Source of the DNA: CAZNKU01 sp045541135 | Lineage (GTDB): Bacteria; Bacillota; Clostridia; Monoglobales; Firm-18 | Assembly (NCBI GenBank): GCA_045541135.1 | Contig: JAZQIO010000006.1 | Span: forward strand, 1-64,000 | Reading direction: 5' to 3' | Length of the DNA: 64,000 bases | In this document: one piece after another, positions 25,498-35,400 of the stretch | How positions within the stretch are numbered: the first letter of the stretch is position 1 | Layout: the number at the start of each line of letters is the position of its first letter | Translations under genes and position numbers: made by a program | The notes under the pieces: model-generated | Told to the model about the DNA's origin: nothing | Databases searched by the model: none | Seen by the model: only the letters and a program-made list of their open reading frames with translations

Positions 25498-25538
25498 ATT
25501 ACACTGAGCACCGATGAATAGTGCCCTACTTATAGTGT

Positions 25539-27599
25539 CTAATTTTCATTTATCATATAATTATAAACCATAACAACAGCTTCTGCCCTTGTGATAGGTG
25601 TTTTAGGCTTCAAATAACCGCCGTTTCCGCAAATTACATTCATACCCGTAAGTATTGCAGGGTAGCCTATTTTACCCTCTGAAAGCAAATTTTCGTCTGC
25701 ATATTCAACCTTGAATATATTTGAAAGTTTTGCAACCCTATCAAGTCCGTCAAGGCGTACCATATACACAAACGCATCTTCACGCAGTACCTGACCGTCG
25801 GGATTTTTTTCTTCTTCTGTTAATATGCCGTCATATATAAAGTTTTCATAAAGCATATCTTGGGGATATGTAAGATAATCCTGATAATGTATACCTGCCG
25901 CAAAAAGTCTTAGTAAATCATACTGACTGATTGGTGCATCGGGATTGAATTTATCTCCGTCAAAGCCAATTTGTATTTCTGCAAGCTTGTTAATTTTTTC
26001 TTCAGCCCAATGACCTTTAAGGTCAGAATATTCATAGCTTTTCTGTTCGTGATATATTTCTTCTTTATATTCTTCACCCGTAAAGGCGTCTATCAAAGTA
26101 CCATATTCCTTCAATGTAAAACAAGGGATATATTCGCCGCCTGACAATACCCATATACACTTAATAGTAGTAATGTCAAACAAGCATTTAGTAGCCATAT
26201 TATTTGAAATTACGTTTGATGCATCATCAAAAACCTTGTCGTTTTCAAAATCAAGACGGTAACTTATAATTTTATTTGTTTTAACATTAAAGGTTACATT
26301 AATACCGTCATCAATATATCTTATATCATTTACATAACGGTCAAAATCAAAGGAACATTCATTATTGTAACCGTTAATTTCCTGTTCTCTGCACTGAGCC
26401 GATTCCTCCGGTGCAACAGCTTTCAAAAATTCATCAACCTTTTCAGAGGCATCCTCTTTCTGTTTATCCGTAAGTTCGTTGCTTTCATAATCATACTTAC
26501 CGCCGGAATACAAACTTAAAACTTTACCGCTTTCACCGTCAAAACTTGCAGTAAGATATTTGTAATCATCTTTATTACTTGTTTCATAGCGAAGACTTAC
26601 TATGTATTTTTCATCACTTTTTGTTATGTTATATGAAGCAAGTTCCATATCAGAATCGATGCTTACATAAGGAAGACTTTTCAAATACTTCTGTGCCTCA
26701 TCTTTTGAAATCAATCCTTCCACATTTGCAAGCTCTTTAATTTCCTGTTCTGTCAGCATATTTTTATTGGTTTCAACTGCTGCTTCATCTCTTAATATGC
26801 CTCCACCGGAACCACCGAAAATAATATTTTCGCTTTCATCCTCATACACTCTGTCATAAGGATACACCGCTGAAACAAATCCGTAATCAGCATCCTTACT
26901 GCGGTAAACCAGAACTGTTTTATTTTCATCATCTTCATTGTTGTAGGAATTCGCATCTTTGTATATCAATTCCATTGGAAATACATTTATATAGTGGTGT
27001 TCTCCCGTAGCATCAGGTGTTTTTGTTGTCCACTTTGCATCATAGTTATAGTTGACATTCATATTTCTTATATACGGTATGTCATCGTAAACTACAATTC
27101 GTAAATCCGCATAATTATCCTTAACTTCTTTCATTCCGGAATACCGTCTGAAAGTAAGCCTGTATGTATTATTACTTACAAACCAGGATTCGGCGTCAAA
27201 CTCAAATGCTTCAGCATCAGCATAAACTTCCGGCAAAGCTCTTTGCAGGAAATTTTCTGCAAATTTTACTATATCTCCTTTGGAAAGTGACGTAAGTTTT
27301 TTTTCAGACTTTAATAAATTGTCATAAAAATAATATCTGTTAATTCTGCCCTGTTCGTCACAGGATACTTCAATATGTGCATTACCATCTTCCTTAGCCC
27401 AACTGAATGTATAGTTTGTCTTGCCGTTTTCATCATAGGCGTAGGGACTGAATTCCGTATATTCTCCGGGGATATCAACCTTGGATTTTACGTTCAACAA
27501 TACAGTTTCCATGGCCTTTGAGGCATCGTTATCCGCAAACACCGCAGTACATGATAAAACCATAACCGTTACCAATAAAATGCTGATAATTTTTTTCAT
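25539..27599 (-). CDS. Secreted YcdB/YcdC-domain protein with C-terminal SLH repeats
   Basis: A 686-residue exported protein. A signal peptide (MKKIISILLVTVMVLSCTAVFA, cleavage probably after VFA) is followed by two repeats of the YcdB/YcdC domain (about residues 30-210 and 280-500), then S-layer homology motifs (SDLKGHWAEEKINKLAE...FNPDAPISQYDLLRLF and a last one ending TPITRAEAVVMVYNYM). It should be held on the cell wall through the SLH region. It lies 29 bases downstream of the anti-sigma gene and so is probably in the ECF sigma regulon. Function of YcdB domains is not established. AAGGAGATGG is a strong ribosome site. Confidence 0.88.
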   Translation of the reverse strand: MKKIISILLVTVMVLSCTAVFADNDASKAMETVLLNVKSKVDIPGEYTEFSPYAYDENGKTNYTFSWAKEDGNAHIEVSCDEQGRINRYYFYDNLLKSEKKLTSLSKGDIVKFAENFLQRALPEVYADAEAFEFDAESWFVSNNTYRLTFRRYSGMKEVKDNYADLRIVVYDDIPYIRNMNVNYNYDAKWTTKTPDATGEHHYINVFPMELIYKDANSYNNEDDENKTVLVYRSKDADYGFVSAVYPYDRVYEDESENIIFGGSGGGILRDEAAVETNKNMLTEQEIKELANVEGLISKDEAQKYLKSLPYVSIDSDMELASYNITKSDEKYIVSLRYETSNKDDYKYLTASFDGESGKVLSLYSGGKYDYESNELTDKQKEDASEKVDEFLKAVAPEESAQCREQEINGYNNECSFDFDRYVNDIRYIDDGINVTFNVKTNKIISYRLDFENDKVFDDASNVISNNMATKCLFDITTIKCIWVLSGGEYIPCFTLKEYGTLIDAFTGEEYKEEIYHEQKSYEYSDLKGHWAEEKINKLAEIQIGFDGDKFNPDAPISQYDLLRLFAAGIHYQDYLTYPQDMLYENFIYDGILTEEEKNPDGQVLREDAFVYMVRLDGLDRVAKLSNIFKVEYADENLLSEGKIGYPAILTGMNVICGNGGYLKPKTPITRAEAVVMVYNYMINEN

Positions 27600-27628
27600 T
27601 CAGTCCATCTCCTTTTAATTGTCAATTT

Positions 27629-28624
27629 TTAATTATTAAAATAAGCCGATGATATCACCATATCATATACAGCAGAAGAATTATTTGTTTCGACATTATA
27701 AACAATGTAATAATCCTCACATTTTACAGCAAAATTCATATAGCCGTCAGATTTAATATTTTTTATTTCTTCGGGAGTTAAAACCTGTTCGTAAAAATTG
27801 TAATCACCGTCTTTGAAAACAGATACCGACATATAATTTCCAATATCATTCTTAAACACTACCTTTAATCTGTTTGTATATTCTATAGCGTTGTAGAAAT
27901 TAAATTTATCGGTATACACAACCGGCATAAACTGCGAATAAATGCTATGATTCATAACCTCTGTAATCGTAAGGCTTTTATAAGCGCCAGCTGCACTGCC
28001 GCCACCGCTTGCAGAGCCACCTCCGCCACCGCCACCGGCAGAATATGTTCCTCCGTATTTCTCTTCATCATTAACAGGATCACTTTCTTCCGGTACATTT
28101 TCGACATTATCCGAATCTGCCGGTTCAGACGGAGCAGGTGCAATACGTGTATTTTCCTCCGGATTAAGCATAGCTACCATTGGATAGTCTTCCGTAAATT
28201 CGTCCTCCAATTCAGGATATGCTTTATTCAATTCTTCTGACAAGCTTTCTTCCGATGTCGTTGGAATTTGTTCAACCGGATGAACATTTTCTGTTTCAGT
28301 ATTAAGGTTAACCTGATTATCGGACAATTTATTTTGTTCATCACTTTTTTGATTAATGTTTACAGCATATGTTGAAGTGCTGTTTCCTTCTGTAGTCTGA
28401 GGTGTATGTACTACGGGTCCTACATTTTTTCCCAAATTAGAATATACTGCCACAAAAACACCTACTGCCACAACAGCTGCAATTGAAACAAATTTGTATC
28501 TGTTTAATCTTACTACCTTAACAGGCTTTTCTTTTGCAGCCATAATACCTGCCAAAATTTTTTCTTTTTGTTCTTTTGTAGGAGTTACGGAATCAAAACA
28601 GTCTGTTAATTCTTCAATCCTCAT
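27629..28624 (-). CDS. Single-pass membrane protein, predicted anti-sigma factor
   Basis: A 331-residue protein with a ~44-residue cytoplasmic N-terminus (RIEELTDCFDSVTPTKEQKE), one membrane helix (about 46-63, FVSIAAVVAVGVFVAVY), and a long acidic, Thr/Ser/Glu-rich extracellular linker. A glycine-rich run at about residues 195-212 (GGGGGGGSASGGGSAAG) precedes a ~115-residue C-terminal domain. Its start overlaps the sigma gene by 11 bases, the usual arrangement for an ECF sigma with its membrane inhibitor. No zinc-binding anti-sigma motif is seen, so the assignment is from position and topology. Confidence 0.7.
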   Translation of the reverse strand: MRIEELTDCFDSVTPTKEQKEKILAGIMAAKEKPVKVVRLNRYKFVSIAAVVAVGVFVAVYSNLGKNVGPVVHTPQTTEGNSTSTYAVNINQKSDEQNKLSDNQVNLNTETENVHPVEQIPTTSEESLSEELNKAYPELEDEFTEDYPMVAMLNPEENTRIAPAPSEPADSDNVENVPEESDPVNDEEKYGGTYSAGGGGGGGSASGGGSAAGAYKSLTITEVMNHSIYSQFMPVVYTDKFNFYNAIEYTNRLKVVFKNDIGNYMSVSVFKDGDYNFYEQVLTPEEIKNIKSDGYMNFAVKCEDYYIVYNVETNNSSAVYDMVISSAYFNN

Positions 28625-29114
28625 AACTATCCTCCTCCAGTAATATTTTTAATTTTTCTCTACCCTTCGCCATATATGTACGAATTGTAGAGTGCTTTGT
28701 ATTTAACATTTCAGAAATCTCGGATGTGGAATATCCTTCGTAATAGTAAAGATATATTGGCATACGGTATTTTTCATCCAATGAAAACACCTTTTCCAAC
28801 AAGTCTTTTTTGCTGTCATCATCTACATACGACTGTTCGGGAGCGTCTTCAATATTATCTCTTTTTGCCCTGAACCAATGCTTCAGCATATTTTTACACT
28901 CATTTTGAGCGGTGACAATAAACCACGCCTTTAAATGTTCTTCGCTTTCAAACTCTTTATTGTCATTCATGTACTTTATAAAGACATTTTGAGTCGCATC
29001 TTCTGTTTCAGATACATTTTTAAGCATCATAAAGCAAACCCTGTAGACTGTATCCACATATTTTTCGTAAACCCGAGTAATTTCTTCGTCCGTACGTAAC
29101 GCAGAATTACCCAA
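28614..29114 (-). CDS. ECF-type RNA polymerase sigma factor
   Basis: A 166-residue extracytoplasmic-function sigma factor. Region 2 is YEKYVDTVYRVCFMML...EDATQNVFIKYM and region 4 is LDEKYRMPIYLYYYEGYSTS with the helix-turn-helix SEISEMLNTKHSTIRTYMAK. The start is taken as TTG 29114 because GGAGG lies 8 bases upstream; an in-frame ATG at 29144 has no ribosome site and lies in a GCCCTTTT/AAAAGGGC inverted repeat. It heads a three-gene unit with a putative anti-sigma and an SLH surface protein, suggesting control of envelope proteins. Confidence 0.9.
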   Translation of the reverse strand: MGNSALRTDEEITRVYEKYVDTVYRVCFMMLKNVSETEDATQNVFIKYMNDNKEFESEEHLKAWFIVTAQNECKNMLKHWFRAKRDNIEDAPEQSYVDDDSKKDLLEKVFSLDEKYRMPIYLYYYEGYSTSEISEMLNTKHSTIRTYMAKGREKLKILLEEDSYED

Positions 29115-29190
29115 ATAAGTCACCTCCAAAAATGCCCTTTTCATTAGTAATACAATTCAAAAGGGCAAAATGTTGTACTTTTCCAAAAAT

Positions 29191-29219
29191 ATTTTATCAT
29201 ATATAAAAGTAATTGGCAA
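29191..29219 (-). promoter_or_regulatory. Promoter of the ECF sigma operon
   Basis: On the minus strand TTGCCA (29219-29214), 17 bases, TAAAAT (29196-29191); a sigma-A type site rather than an obvious ECF (AAC) promoter. Confidence 0.6.
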
Positions 29220-29241
29220 TATAACAGTAAAAATTGGAAAA

Positions 29242-29280
29242 GGGGGTGTCGCAAAATTAAATTATTTTGCGACACCCCTT
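29242..29280 (-). terminator. Strong terminator of the cysteine-rich protein gene
   Basis: GGGGTGTCGCAAAAT / ATTTTGCGACACCCC with a 6-base loop, followed on the minus strand by CTTTTCC and T-rich DNA, 8 bases past the stop codon. Confidence 0.85.
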
Positions 29281-29287
29281 GTATATG

Positions 29288-30091
29288 CTATTTACAACAA
29301 CAATCGTTATCTTCAAATTCACCACGCTGTGGTGGGAAGAATTCGTCCATAGGGAATTTCAATGAGTTAAACAATTCACACGGATTCTGTTCTGTTGCGG
29401 CAGGGCATTCCTTTGTTGGAATACAAAAATCTATTGCCGGAATCAAAAGCTGAACATTACGTTCAATTTTGACAATTGTAAATATACCTAAAGTTACCAA
29501 AATTTTACGTTCGTTTGAAGGAACAACCAGTTCTTGATTAAAGCAACCGCAAATCGAATCAGGAATACTTGAAACATCACAGCAGCAACAACAGCACTTA
29601 TCATTGGAATCAACAATTCTTGCCGACAAGGCTATTGGCTGAACAACCTCTACTACTGCTTTTGGAAGATTGTTTTTCTTCCACATTACAGGCATCTGAT
29701 TACCCGGATTATATGCTGAAGAAAAAGCTTTTGAATTACCCTCAGAGCCAAAAAGAATAACCTTTTTATCATAAGTTGCAAGACCTTCAACCTGTGTAGG
29801 CTGACCAATGCCGCGGAATACATCCAAAACAACTTTGAAAAAATATTTTATATCCACTGTAAAAAAGCCTTTGTTAAACGGAACGGGTTCTAAATCCGTA
29901 AATACCCATATTACTTCTGCACTTTTAACTTTTACGTTAATTGCCTGGTCTACAATACACTGCCCCTCTGCGGTTAATATAACCTGCAAATCTTCAAGAC
30001 AATCTTTTTCTCTGCAGGAATCATACACCTGATCTGTATGAATACATACACCATCTTTAAAATCGCAGTTAGGTCTTTGAACATCATTCAT
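29288..30091 (-). CDS. Cysteine-rich clostridial protein of unknown function
   Basis: A 267-residue protein with no signal peptide or membrane helix. It has an internal run of six cysteines (DKCCCCCCDV, about residue 166), a C-terminal CCCK and many scattered cysteines (C9, C16, C26, C31). A middle section reads KKVILFGSEGNSKAFSSAYN. I recognise it as a conserved clostridial type but cannot name a studied family. Poly-cysteine tails are common in spore coat and exosporium proteins, so a spore-surface role is an inference. It is monocistronic, between strong terminators, and uses GGGAGG 10 bases before ATG. Confidence 0.6.
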   Translation of the reverse strand: MNDVQRPNCDFKDGVCIHTDQVYDSCREKDCLEDLQVILTAEGQCIVDQAINVKVKSAEVIWVFTDLEPVPFNKGFFTVDIKYFFKVVLDVFRGIGQPTQVEGLATYDKKVILFGSEGNSKAFSSAYNPGNQMPVMWKKNNLPKAVVEVVQPIALSARIVDSNDKCCCCCCDVSSIPDSICGCFNQELVVPSNERKILVTLGIFTIVKIERNVQLLIPAIDFCIPTKECPAATEQNPCELFNSLKFPMDEFFPPQRGEFEDNDCCCK

Positions 30092-30195
30092 AAAACATTA
30101 ACCTCCCATATAAGTATTGAACTTTAATTTTTAGGCTCAATACATAATATGAAAAAAAAAGAAAATTGCCACAATGATATTAAAACACAGCAAAA

Positions 30196-30220
30196 ACCGC
30201 TGATATAAACTATCAGCGGT
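30196..30220 (-). terminator. Terminator of rpmB
   Basis: ACCGCTGATA / TATCAGCGGT with a 5-base loop, followed by TTTTTG on the minus strand. Confidence 0.85.
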
Positions 30221-30253
30221 AATATGTGTCAGTATTAATATTTAACATCAATA

Positions 30254-30487
30254 TTATTCAGCAGCAACTATTGCCTCTGCTGCAACAGGAGCAGCACTAC
30301 CGTAGTTACGTTCTACCTTACCTGAACGCAAGCAACGTGTACATACGTAAACTTTCTTGTGCTCGCCATTAACGATGGCTCTAACTCTTTTGATGTTTGG
30401 CTTCCACATTCTATTGCTTCTTCTGTGTGAATGGCTGACTTTTATACCAAAAGCAACGCCTTTACCACATACTTCACACTTTGCCAT
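30254..30487 (-). CDS. rpmB: 50S ribosomal protein L28
   Basis: A 77-residue large-subunit protein of the zinc-binding type: C4-x2-C7 at the N-terminus and C49-x2-C52. The L28 core HSHRRSNRMWKPNIKRVRA is intact. The C-terminus is extended by an alanine-rich tail (APVAAEAIVAAE). ATG 30487 follows AAGGAGG by 8 bases; a GTG three codons upstream overlaps that site and is rejected. Confidence 0.97.
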   Translation of the reverse strand: MAKCEVCGKGVAFGIKVSHSHRRSNRMWKPNIKRVRAIVNGEHKKVYVCTRCLRSGKVERNYGSAAPVAAEAIVAAE

Positions 30488-30557
30488 GCTTCGCACCTCC
30501 TTATATAATCACAAAACAATCAACACAAATTTTTATAAATTTTATACAGCGTCTTAT

Positions 30558-30586
30558 ATTATACCAAATTTTTTTCAACAATGCAA
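30558..30586 (-). promoter_or_regulatory. Sigma-A promoter of rpmB
   Basis: On the minus strand TTGCAT (30586-30581), 17 bases, TATAAT (30563-30558). Confidence 0.75.
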
Positions 30587-30591
30587 GTACT

Positions 30592-31128
30592 TTATTGAAT
30601 TTTTTTTGCGCGAATTGAAAAAAATTTGAAAACATACGAAATAAATGCTACCAGACATACTAAAACTATTATAATAGCAATAATATATTTCACATTTTCA
30701 CTGAGGAATTGTCCAAACAATGTTAAAAGAACAACTGCAACATAAAAAACCAAGGTAGCAAACTTACCAAATAAATTTGATGGAATCATACCATCTTTTT
30801 TCTGATAAAGCATTATTCCGCCTATAAGCAGGAATAAATCCTTCAAGAACAAGAATGCTGCCAAAAACCACATTACAGCATAACCCTTTACAGCAAGACA
30901 AATTACTGCTATAAGTTGAGTAAACTTATCTGCCAACGGGTCTAATATTTTTCCCAAGTTTGTTTTCATATTAAATTTTCTTGCAATGTATCCGTCAAAA
31001 TAGTCAGTAATACCTGATATAACAAGCAATATTCCCGCTATAAGGAAATTATCTTTTACGACAATATAGTATGTAAAAAAAGGTATTAATACTAATCTGA
31101 ATATGGATAATATATTTGGAATACTCAA
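30592..31128 (-). CDS. pgsA: CDP-diacylglycerol-glycerol-3-phosphate 3-phosphatidyltransferase
   Basis: A 178-residue multi-helix membrane enzyme that makes phosphatidylglycerophosphate, the first step to phosphatidylglycerol. The CDP-alcohol phosphotransferase signature is complete: D45-G46-x2-A49-R50-x8-G59-x3-D63-x3-D67. It begins SIPNILSIFRLVLIPFF as expected for PgsA. It lies 12 bases after pfkA on the same strand and ends just upstream of the rpmB promoter. Confidence 0.93.
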   Translation of the reverse strand: MSIPNILSIFRLVLIPFFTYYIVVKDNFLIAGILLVISGITDYFDGYIARKFNMKTNLGKILDPLADKFTQLIAVICLAVKGYAVMWFLAAFLFLKDLFLLIGGIMLYQKKDGMIPSNLFGKFATLVFYVAVVLLTLFGQFLSENVKYIIAIIIVLVCLVAFISYVFKFFSIRAKKIQ

Positions 31129-31140
31129 ATCGGCACTTCC

Positions 31141-32115
31141 TTATATTGATAGTATTTTTGAAAGATCGACCAAATCTTCTCTTGTTTTATTTTCCATTGA
31201 CAAGGCTTCAAATATGTCAACATCATAAATTTCACTGTTTTTAACGCCAATTACTCTGTTACCGATACCTTCTTTTAAAAGCTGTACAGCACGTACACCC
31301 ATTTCACTGGCACGTACACGGTCTAAAACAGTAGGGCTTCCTCCTCTTTGCAGATAACCGAGAATAGTTGTTCGTGTTTCAATTCCCGTTTCTTCATGAA
31401 TTTTCTTTTCAAGCTCGGTAACATCTGTATTAACACCTTCTGCAAGAATGATTATGAAATGCTTTTTATTTCTGTTTCTGCCCTGTTCAATAGGTTTTAT
31501 AATATCATTTTCAAAATCTATTTCTTTTTCAGGTATAAGTATAGCTTCTGCACCGGATGCAATACCAACATTAAGTGCAATATTACCTGAATTTCTGCCC
31601 ATAACCTTAATAATATTACAACGGCTGTGACTGCTGGCAGTGTCTCTTATTTTGTCAACCGCTTCCATAGCAGTATTTATAGCAGTATCAAACCCGATTG
31701 TATATTCGGTATAAGGAATATCGTTATCAATTGTACCGGGAATGCCAATTGTAGGCAAGCCATTTTCGCACAAATCTTTAGCTCCACGGAAAGATCCGTC
31801 ACCGCCTATAACAACAAGACCATCTATACCAAAGTAACGCGCTTCATTAATTCCGCGTTTTACCCCTTCTATTTCTTTAAATTCTTTACTTCTTGCAGTC
31901 TTGAGAATTGTACCGCCACGCTGCATTGTTTCCGAAACAAAACGCGCGTCCATTTCAAAAATATCACCATGAAGTAACCCTTCATATCCGTTTTTAATAC
32001 CCATAACACGGATACCGTAATATTTTGAAGCACGTACAACCGCACGTATTGCCGCATTCATACCCGGTGCGTCACCACCACTTGTTAAAACGCCTATACA
32101 ATGTACCTTAGACAT
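31141..32115 (-). CDS. pfkA: ATP-dependent 6-phosphofructokinase
   Basis: A 324-residue glycolytic enzyme phosphorylating fructose 6-phosphate. The ATP site GGDAPGMNA (13-21), GGDGSFRGA, the catalytic PGTIDNDIPYTEYTIGFDTA, and LGYLQRGGSPTVLDR are all present; GGDGS rather than GEDGT-type residues indicates ATP rather than PPi. ATG 32115 has GGAGG 7 bases upstream; the frame extends 7 codons further without a ribosome site. It follows a small conserved gene and is part of the whiA-dnaE-pfkA-pgsA group. Confidence 0.97.
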   Translation of the reverse strand: MSKVHCIGVLTSGGDAPGMNAAIRAVVRASKYYGIRVMGIKNGYEGLLHGDIFEMDARFVSETMQRGGTILKTARSKEFKEIEGVKRGINEARYFGIDGLVVIGGDGSFRGAKDLCENGLPTIGIPGTIDNDIPYTEYTIGFDTAINTAMEAVDKIRDTASSHSRCNIIKVMGRNSGNIALNVGIASGAEAILIPEKEIDFENDIIKPIEQGRNRNKKHFIIILAEGVNTDVTELEKKIHEETGIETRTTILGYLQRGGSPTVLDRVRASEMGVRAVQLLKEGIGNRVIGVKNSEIYDVDIFEALSMENKTREDLVDLSKILSI

Positions 32116-32135
32116 ACAAAAACCTCCAATCCACA

Positions 32136-32318
32136 TTAAAAAGTCAAATCAATCAAAACATTATGCGCCTGTTCAACTTCTGTAGAAGGAACAAGAATAT
32201 CAAATTTGTTTTCACTTGCGGCACATATAATTTTCACCAAAATACTTACACCGCGTAACGCATTACTTAAATTATCAATAATTTCTTTATCTTGCGCTGT
32301 ATATACAACAGTCCACAT
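32136..32318 (-). CDS. Small DUF2007-like protein upstream of pfkA
   Basis: A 60-residue soluble protein (MWTVVYTAQDKEIIDNLSNA...FDILVPSTEVEQAHNVLIDL) with a beta-alpha-beta pattern like the DUF2007 'signal-transducing' family. A relative is commonly found at this place before pfkA in Clostridia. ATG 32318 has GGAGG 4 bases before it; longer starts (to 32348) lack a site. Function unknown. Confidence 0.7.
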   Translation of the reverse strand: MWTVVYTAQDKEIIDNLSNALRGVSILVKIICAASENKFDILVPSTEVEQAHNVLIDLTF

Positions 32319-32441
32319 ATAACCTCCGCCTGGCAGAAAGTAACGCAAATTACTTCCCCTCCAATATAATAGCTTATCTATTTTATTTTACTACAAAATT
32401 CAACAAAAATCAATAGTTATTTTAAGATTAAAGCAAGTATA

Positions 32442-35400
32442 TTATTTTAAAACAATACAGCACTCGTCACCAAGATTCTTTTTAAGGTGTCTTTCAAGGG
32501 CAGGTGATGGCTGTATCCAATATTCCTCACTTGCAGCATAATACTTGTTTTCAGCCTCCATATAGATAAATACCGGAACATTACCTGAATATAATTTAAG
32601 CAATTCCTTTACTGTTTCCGTCTTTTTTTCTTTGCCTTTTGGTATTTTTATATACGCTTTACTTTTTGATGACATTTTAAGCTCAGCTATATTATCTGCC
32701 AGAACTTTCACTTTTCCCTCTTCGTCACCATCTACCTTACCGCTTATACAAACCTTGCTTCCCTCTGTAACCAACGTTTCAAAAGCGCTGTATTTATTCG
32801 GAAATACGACAATCTCCATACTACCGTACAAATCTTCAAGCTGAACAAATGCCATACGCGAATTATTTTTTGTAACCTTAGTATTAACAGAAGTGATAAT
32901 ACCGCAAATTTTAACAATATCTCCATCCTTTACTTTTCCGCAGTTACTTCCGCCAAAGGAATTTATAATTTCGGCAATGTTATTTGTTGAGATTTTCTCC
33001 ATAACATCAGCGTATTCATCCAAAGGATGACCTGACAAATATACTCCCATTGCCTCTTTTTCAAGACGCAGTGTATATTCCTTTGAAAAAGGTTGAATGT
33101 TAGGTAAGTCATCATTTAATTCTGCCGAACCGAGAAAGGATACCTGTCCTGAAAAATTAGACCTTGCCGAGTCTGATGCTTCATCTACGGTTTTTTCAAA
33201 TATTGCAAGATACTGGGAGCGTGCACCCTTGCCGACATTATCAAAAGCCCCCGCTTTAATTAAAAATTCCAAAGCTCTTTTGTTTATGCCGTCTTCACTG
33301 TTATTTATGCAGAACTCCTTTAAAGAATTATATCCACCATAACGGTTTTTAATAATATTTGACACAAAATTTCTTCCAACATTTTTTATTGCAGCAAGCC
33401 CATATCTTATGCAGTTTCCTTCCGGTATAAAGTCTGCATAACTTTTATTTACATCCACCGGCAAAATCTTTATTCCCATTTTTGGCAATTGTGCAATATA
33501 TTCATTAAGCTTATCTGTATTACCCATTTGCGATGACATTAATGCCGCCATAAATTCAACTTTATGAAATGTTTTCAGGTATGCTGTCTGATAAGCTACT
33601 ATCGCATACGCTGCAGCATGAGATTTATTAAAAGCATATTTGCCAAAGTCTGCCATATCATTGAAAATTGATTCTGCAACATCTTCAGGCACACCGTTTT
33701 TGACAGCACCGCAAACTTCACCGTCACCATAAATAAAAGCATTCTTTTCCTTTAAAATAACCTCGGGTTTCTTTTTACCCATAGCTTTTCTGAGCACATC
33801 TGCACGACCTAAAGAATAGCCTGCCATAATCTGCACTATTTGCATAACCTGTTCCTGATACACAATACAACCGTAAGTAGATTCCAAAATAGGTTGCAGC
33901 ATTGGATGCTTATAAGTTATTTTGTTGTGATTATTTTTACTTTCAATATATTTAGGTATAGAATCCGCAGGCCCCGGTCTGTAAAGAGCAATTCCGGCTA
34001 TGATATCTTCCATGCATGATGGCTTAAGCTCACGCATGAAATTCTTCATTCCTGCACTTTCAAGCTGAAATACACCGTCAGTATTACCTGAAGCTATAAG
34101 AGCATATACCTCTTTTTTATTCATATCAATTTTATTGATATCCAGTTCTTCACCCTTACACAATTTTATATTATTTATCGTATTTTTAATAACAGTAAGG
34201 TTACGAAGACCCAAAAAGTCCATTTTAAGCAAACCAAGTTCTTCCAAAGTGGTCATAACATACTGGGTAACAGGCTGTTCATCAGAAAGTGCCAAAGGAA
34301 CATAATCACTTACTTCCCTTCCCGTTATAACAACACCTGCCGCATGTGTGGAGGCATGACGGGGCAAGCCCTCAAGCTCTTTAGCTATGTCAATCATTTC
34401 CTTGATCTTAGGGTTGGAATTGTATTTATCCCGCAGACGCTGATTTTCTTCAAGAGCTTTATTTATAGTTTGTCCCGGTGATGCGGGAATCATTTTTGCA
34501 ATAACGTCTACATCTGCATACGGAACGCTTATAACTCTGCCAACATCACGTATAACAGATCGTGCAGACAAAGTACCAAAGGTTATAATTTGTGCAACAT
34601 TTTTATTTCCGTATTTTTCACGGACGTAGTTTATAACCTCGCCACGTCTTTCAATACAAAAGTCCATATCAATATCCGGCATTGTAATACGTGCAGGATT
34701 TAAAAATCTTTCGAAAATAAGGTTGTATTTTATAGGATCGACGGTAGTTATATCCAGACAATACGAAACAAGACTTCCTGCCGCACTTCCTCTACCGGGA
34801 CCGACATATATACCGTTTTCTTTGGCATATTTTACAAAATCCCATACAATAAGGAAATAATCAGTAAAGCCCATATCATTTATAACATTGACTTCATATT
34901 TTAAACGCTCTATGTGCTCATTATAATTTTCATACCGTTTTTTCAAACCGTCAAAGCAGATTCTTTTCAGATAATCAAAATGGTCAACTCCGTTAGGCAA
35001 TTTGAACTCAGGCAAATGGTAGTTGCCGAATTCAAGTTCCACATTACATATATCCGCAATCTTAACGGTATTTTCAATTGCTTTGGGAAGTGTTTTGAAA
35101 AGCTCTGCCATTTCCTCCGATGATTTTAAGTACATCTCATCTGTTTCAAACTTCAGTCTGTCGGTTTCCGATTCCTTTTTACCGGTCTGGATACACATAA
35201 GAATATCCTGATATCTTGCATCCTTTTTGCTTACATAGTGTACGTCGTTGGTTGCAACTATTTCTACACCATACTCTCTTGCAAAATTCACAAGCTGTGC
35301 ATTCACCTGCATTTCCTCAGGAATACCGTGATTTTGCATTTCGAGAAAAAAGTTTTCTTTACCGAAAATACTTATATATTCACGAACAAGAAGTTTTGCA

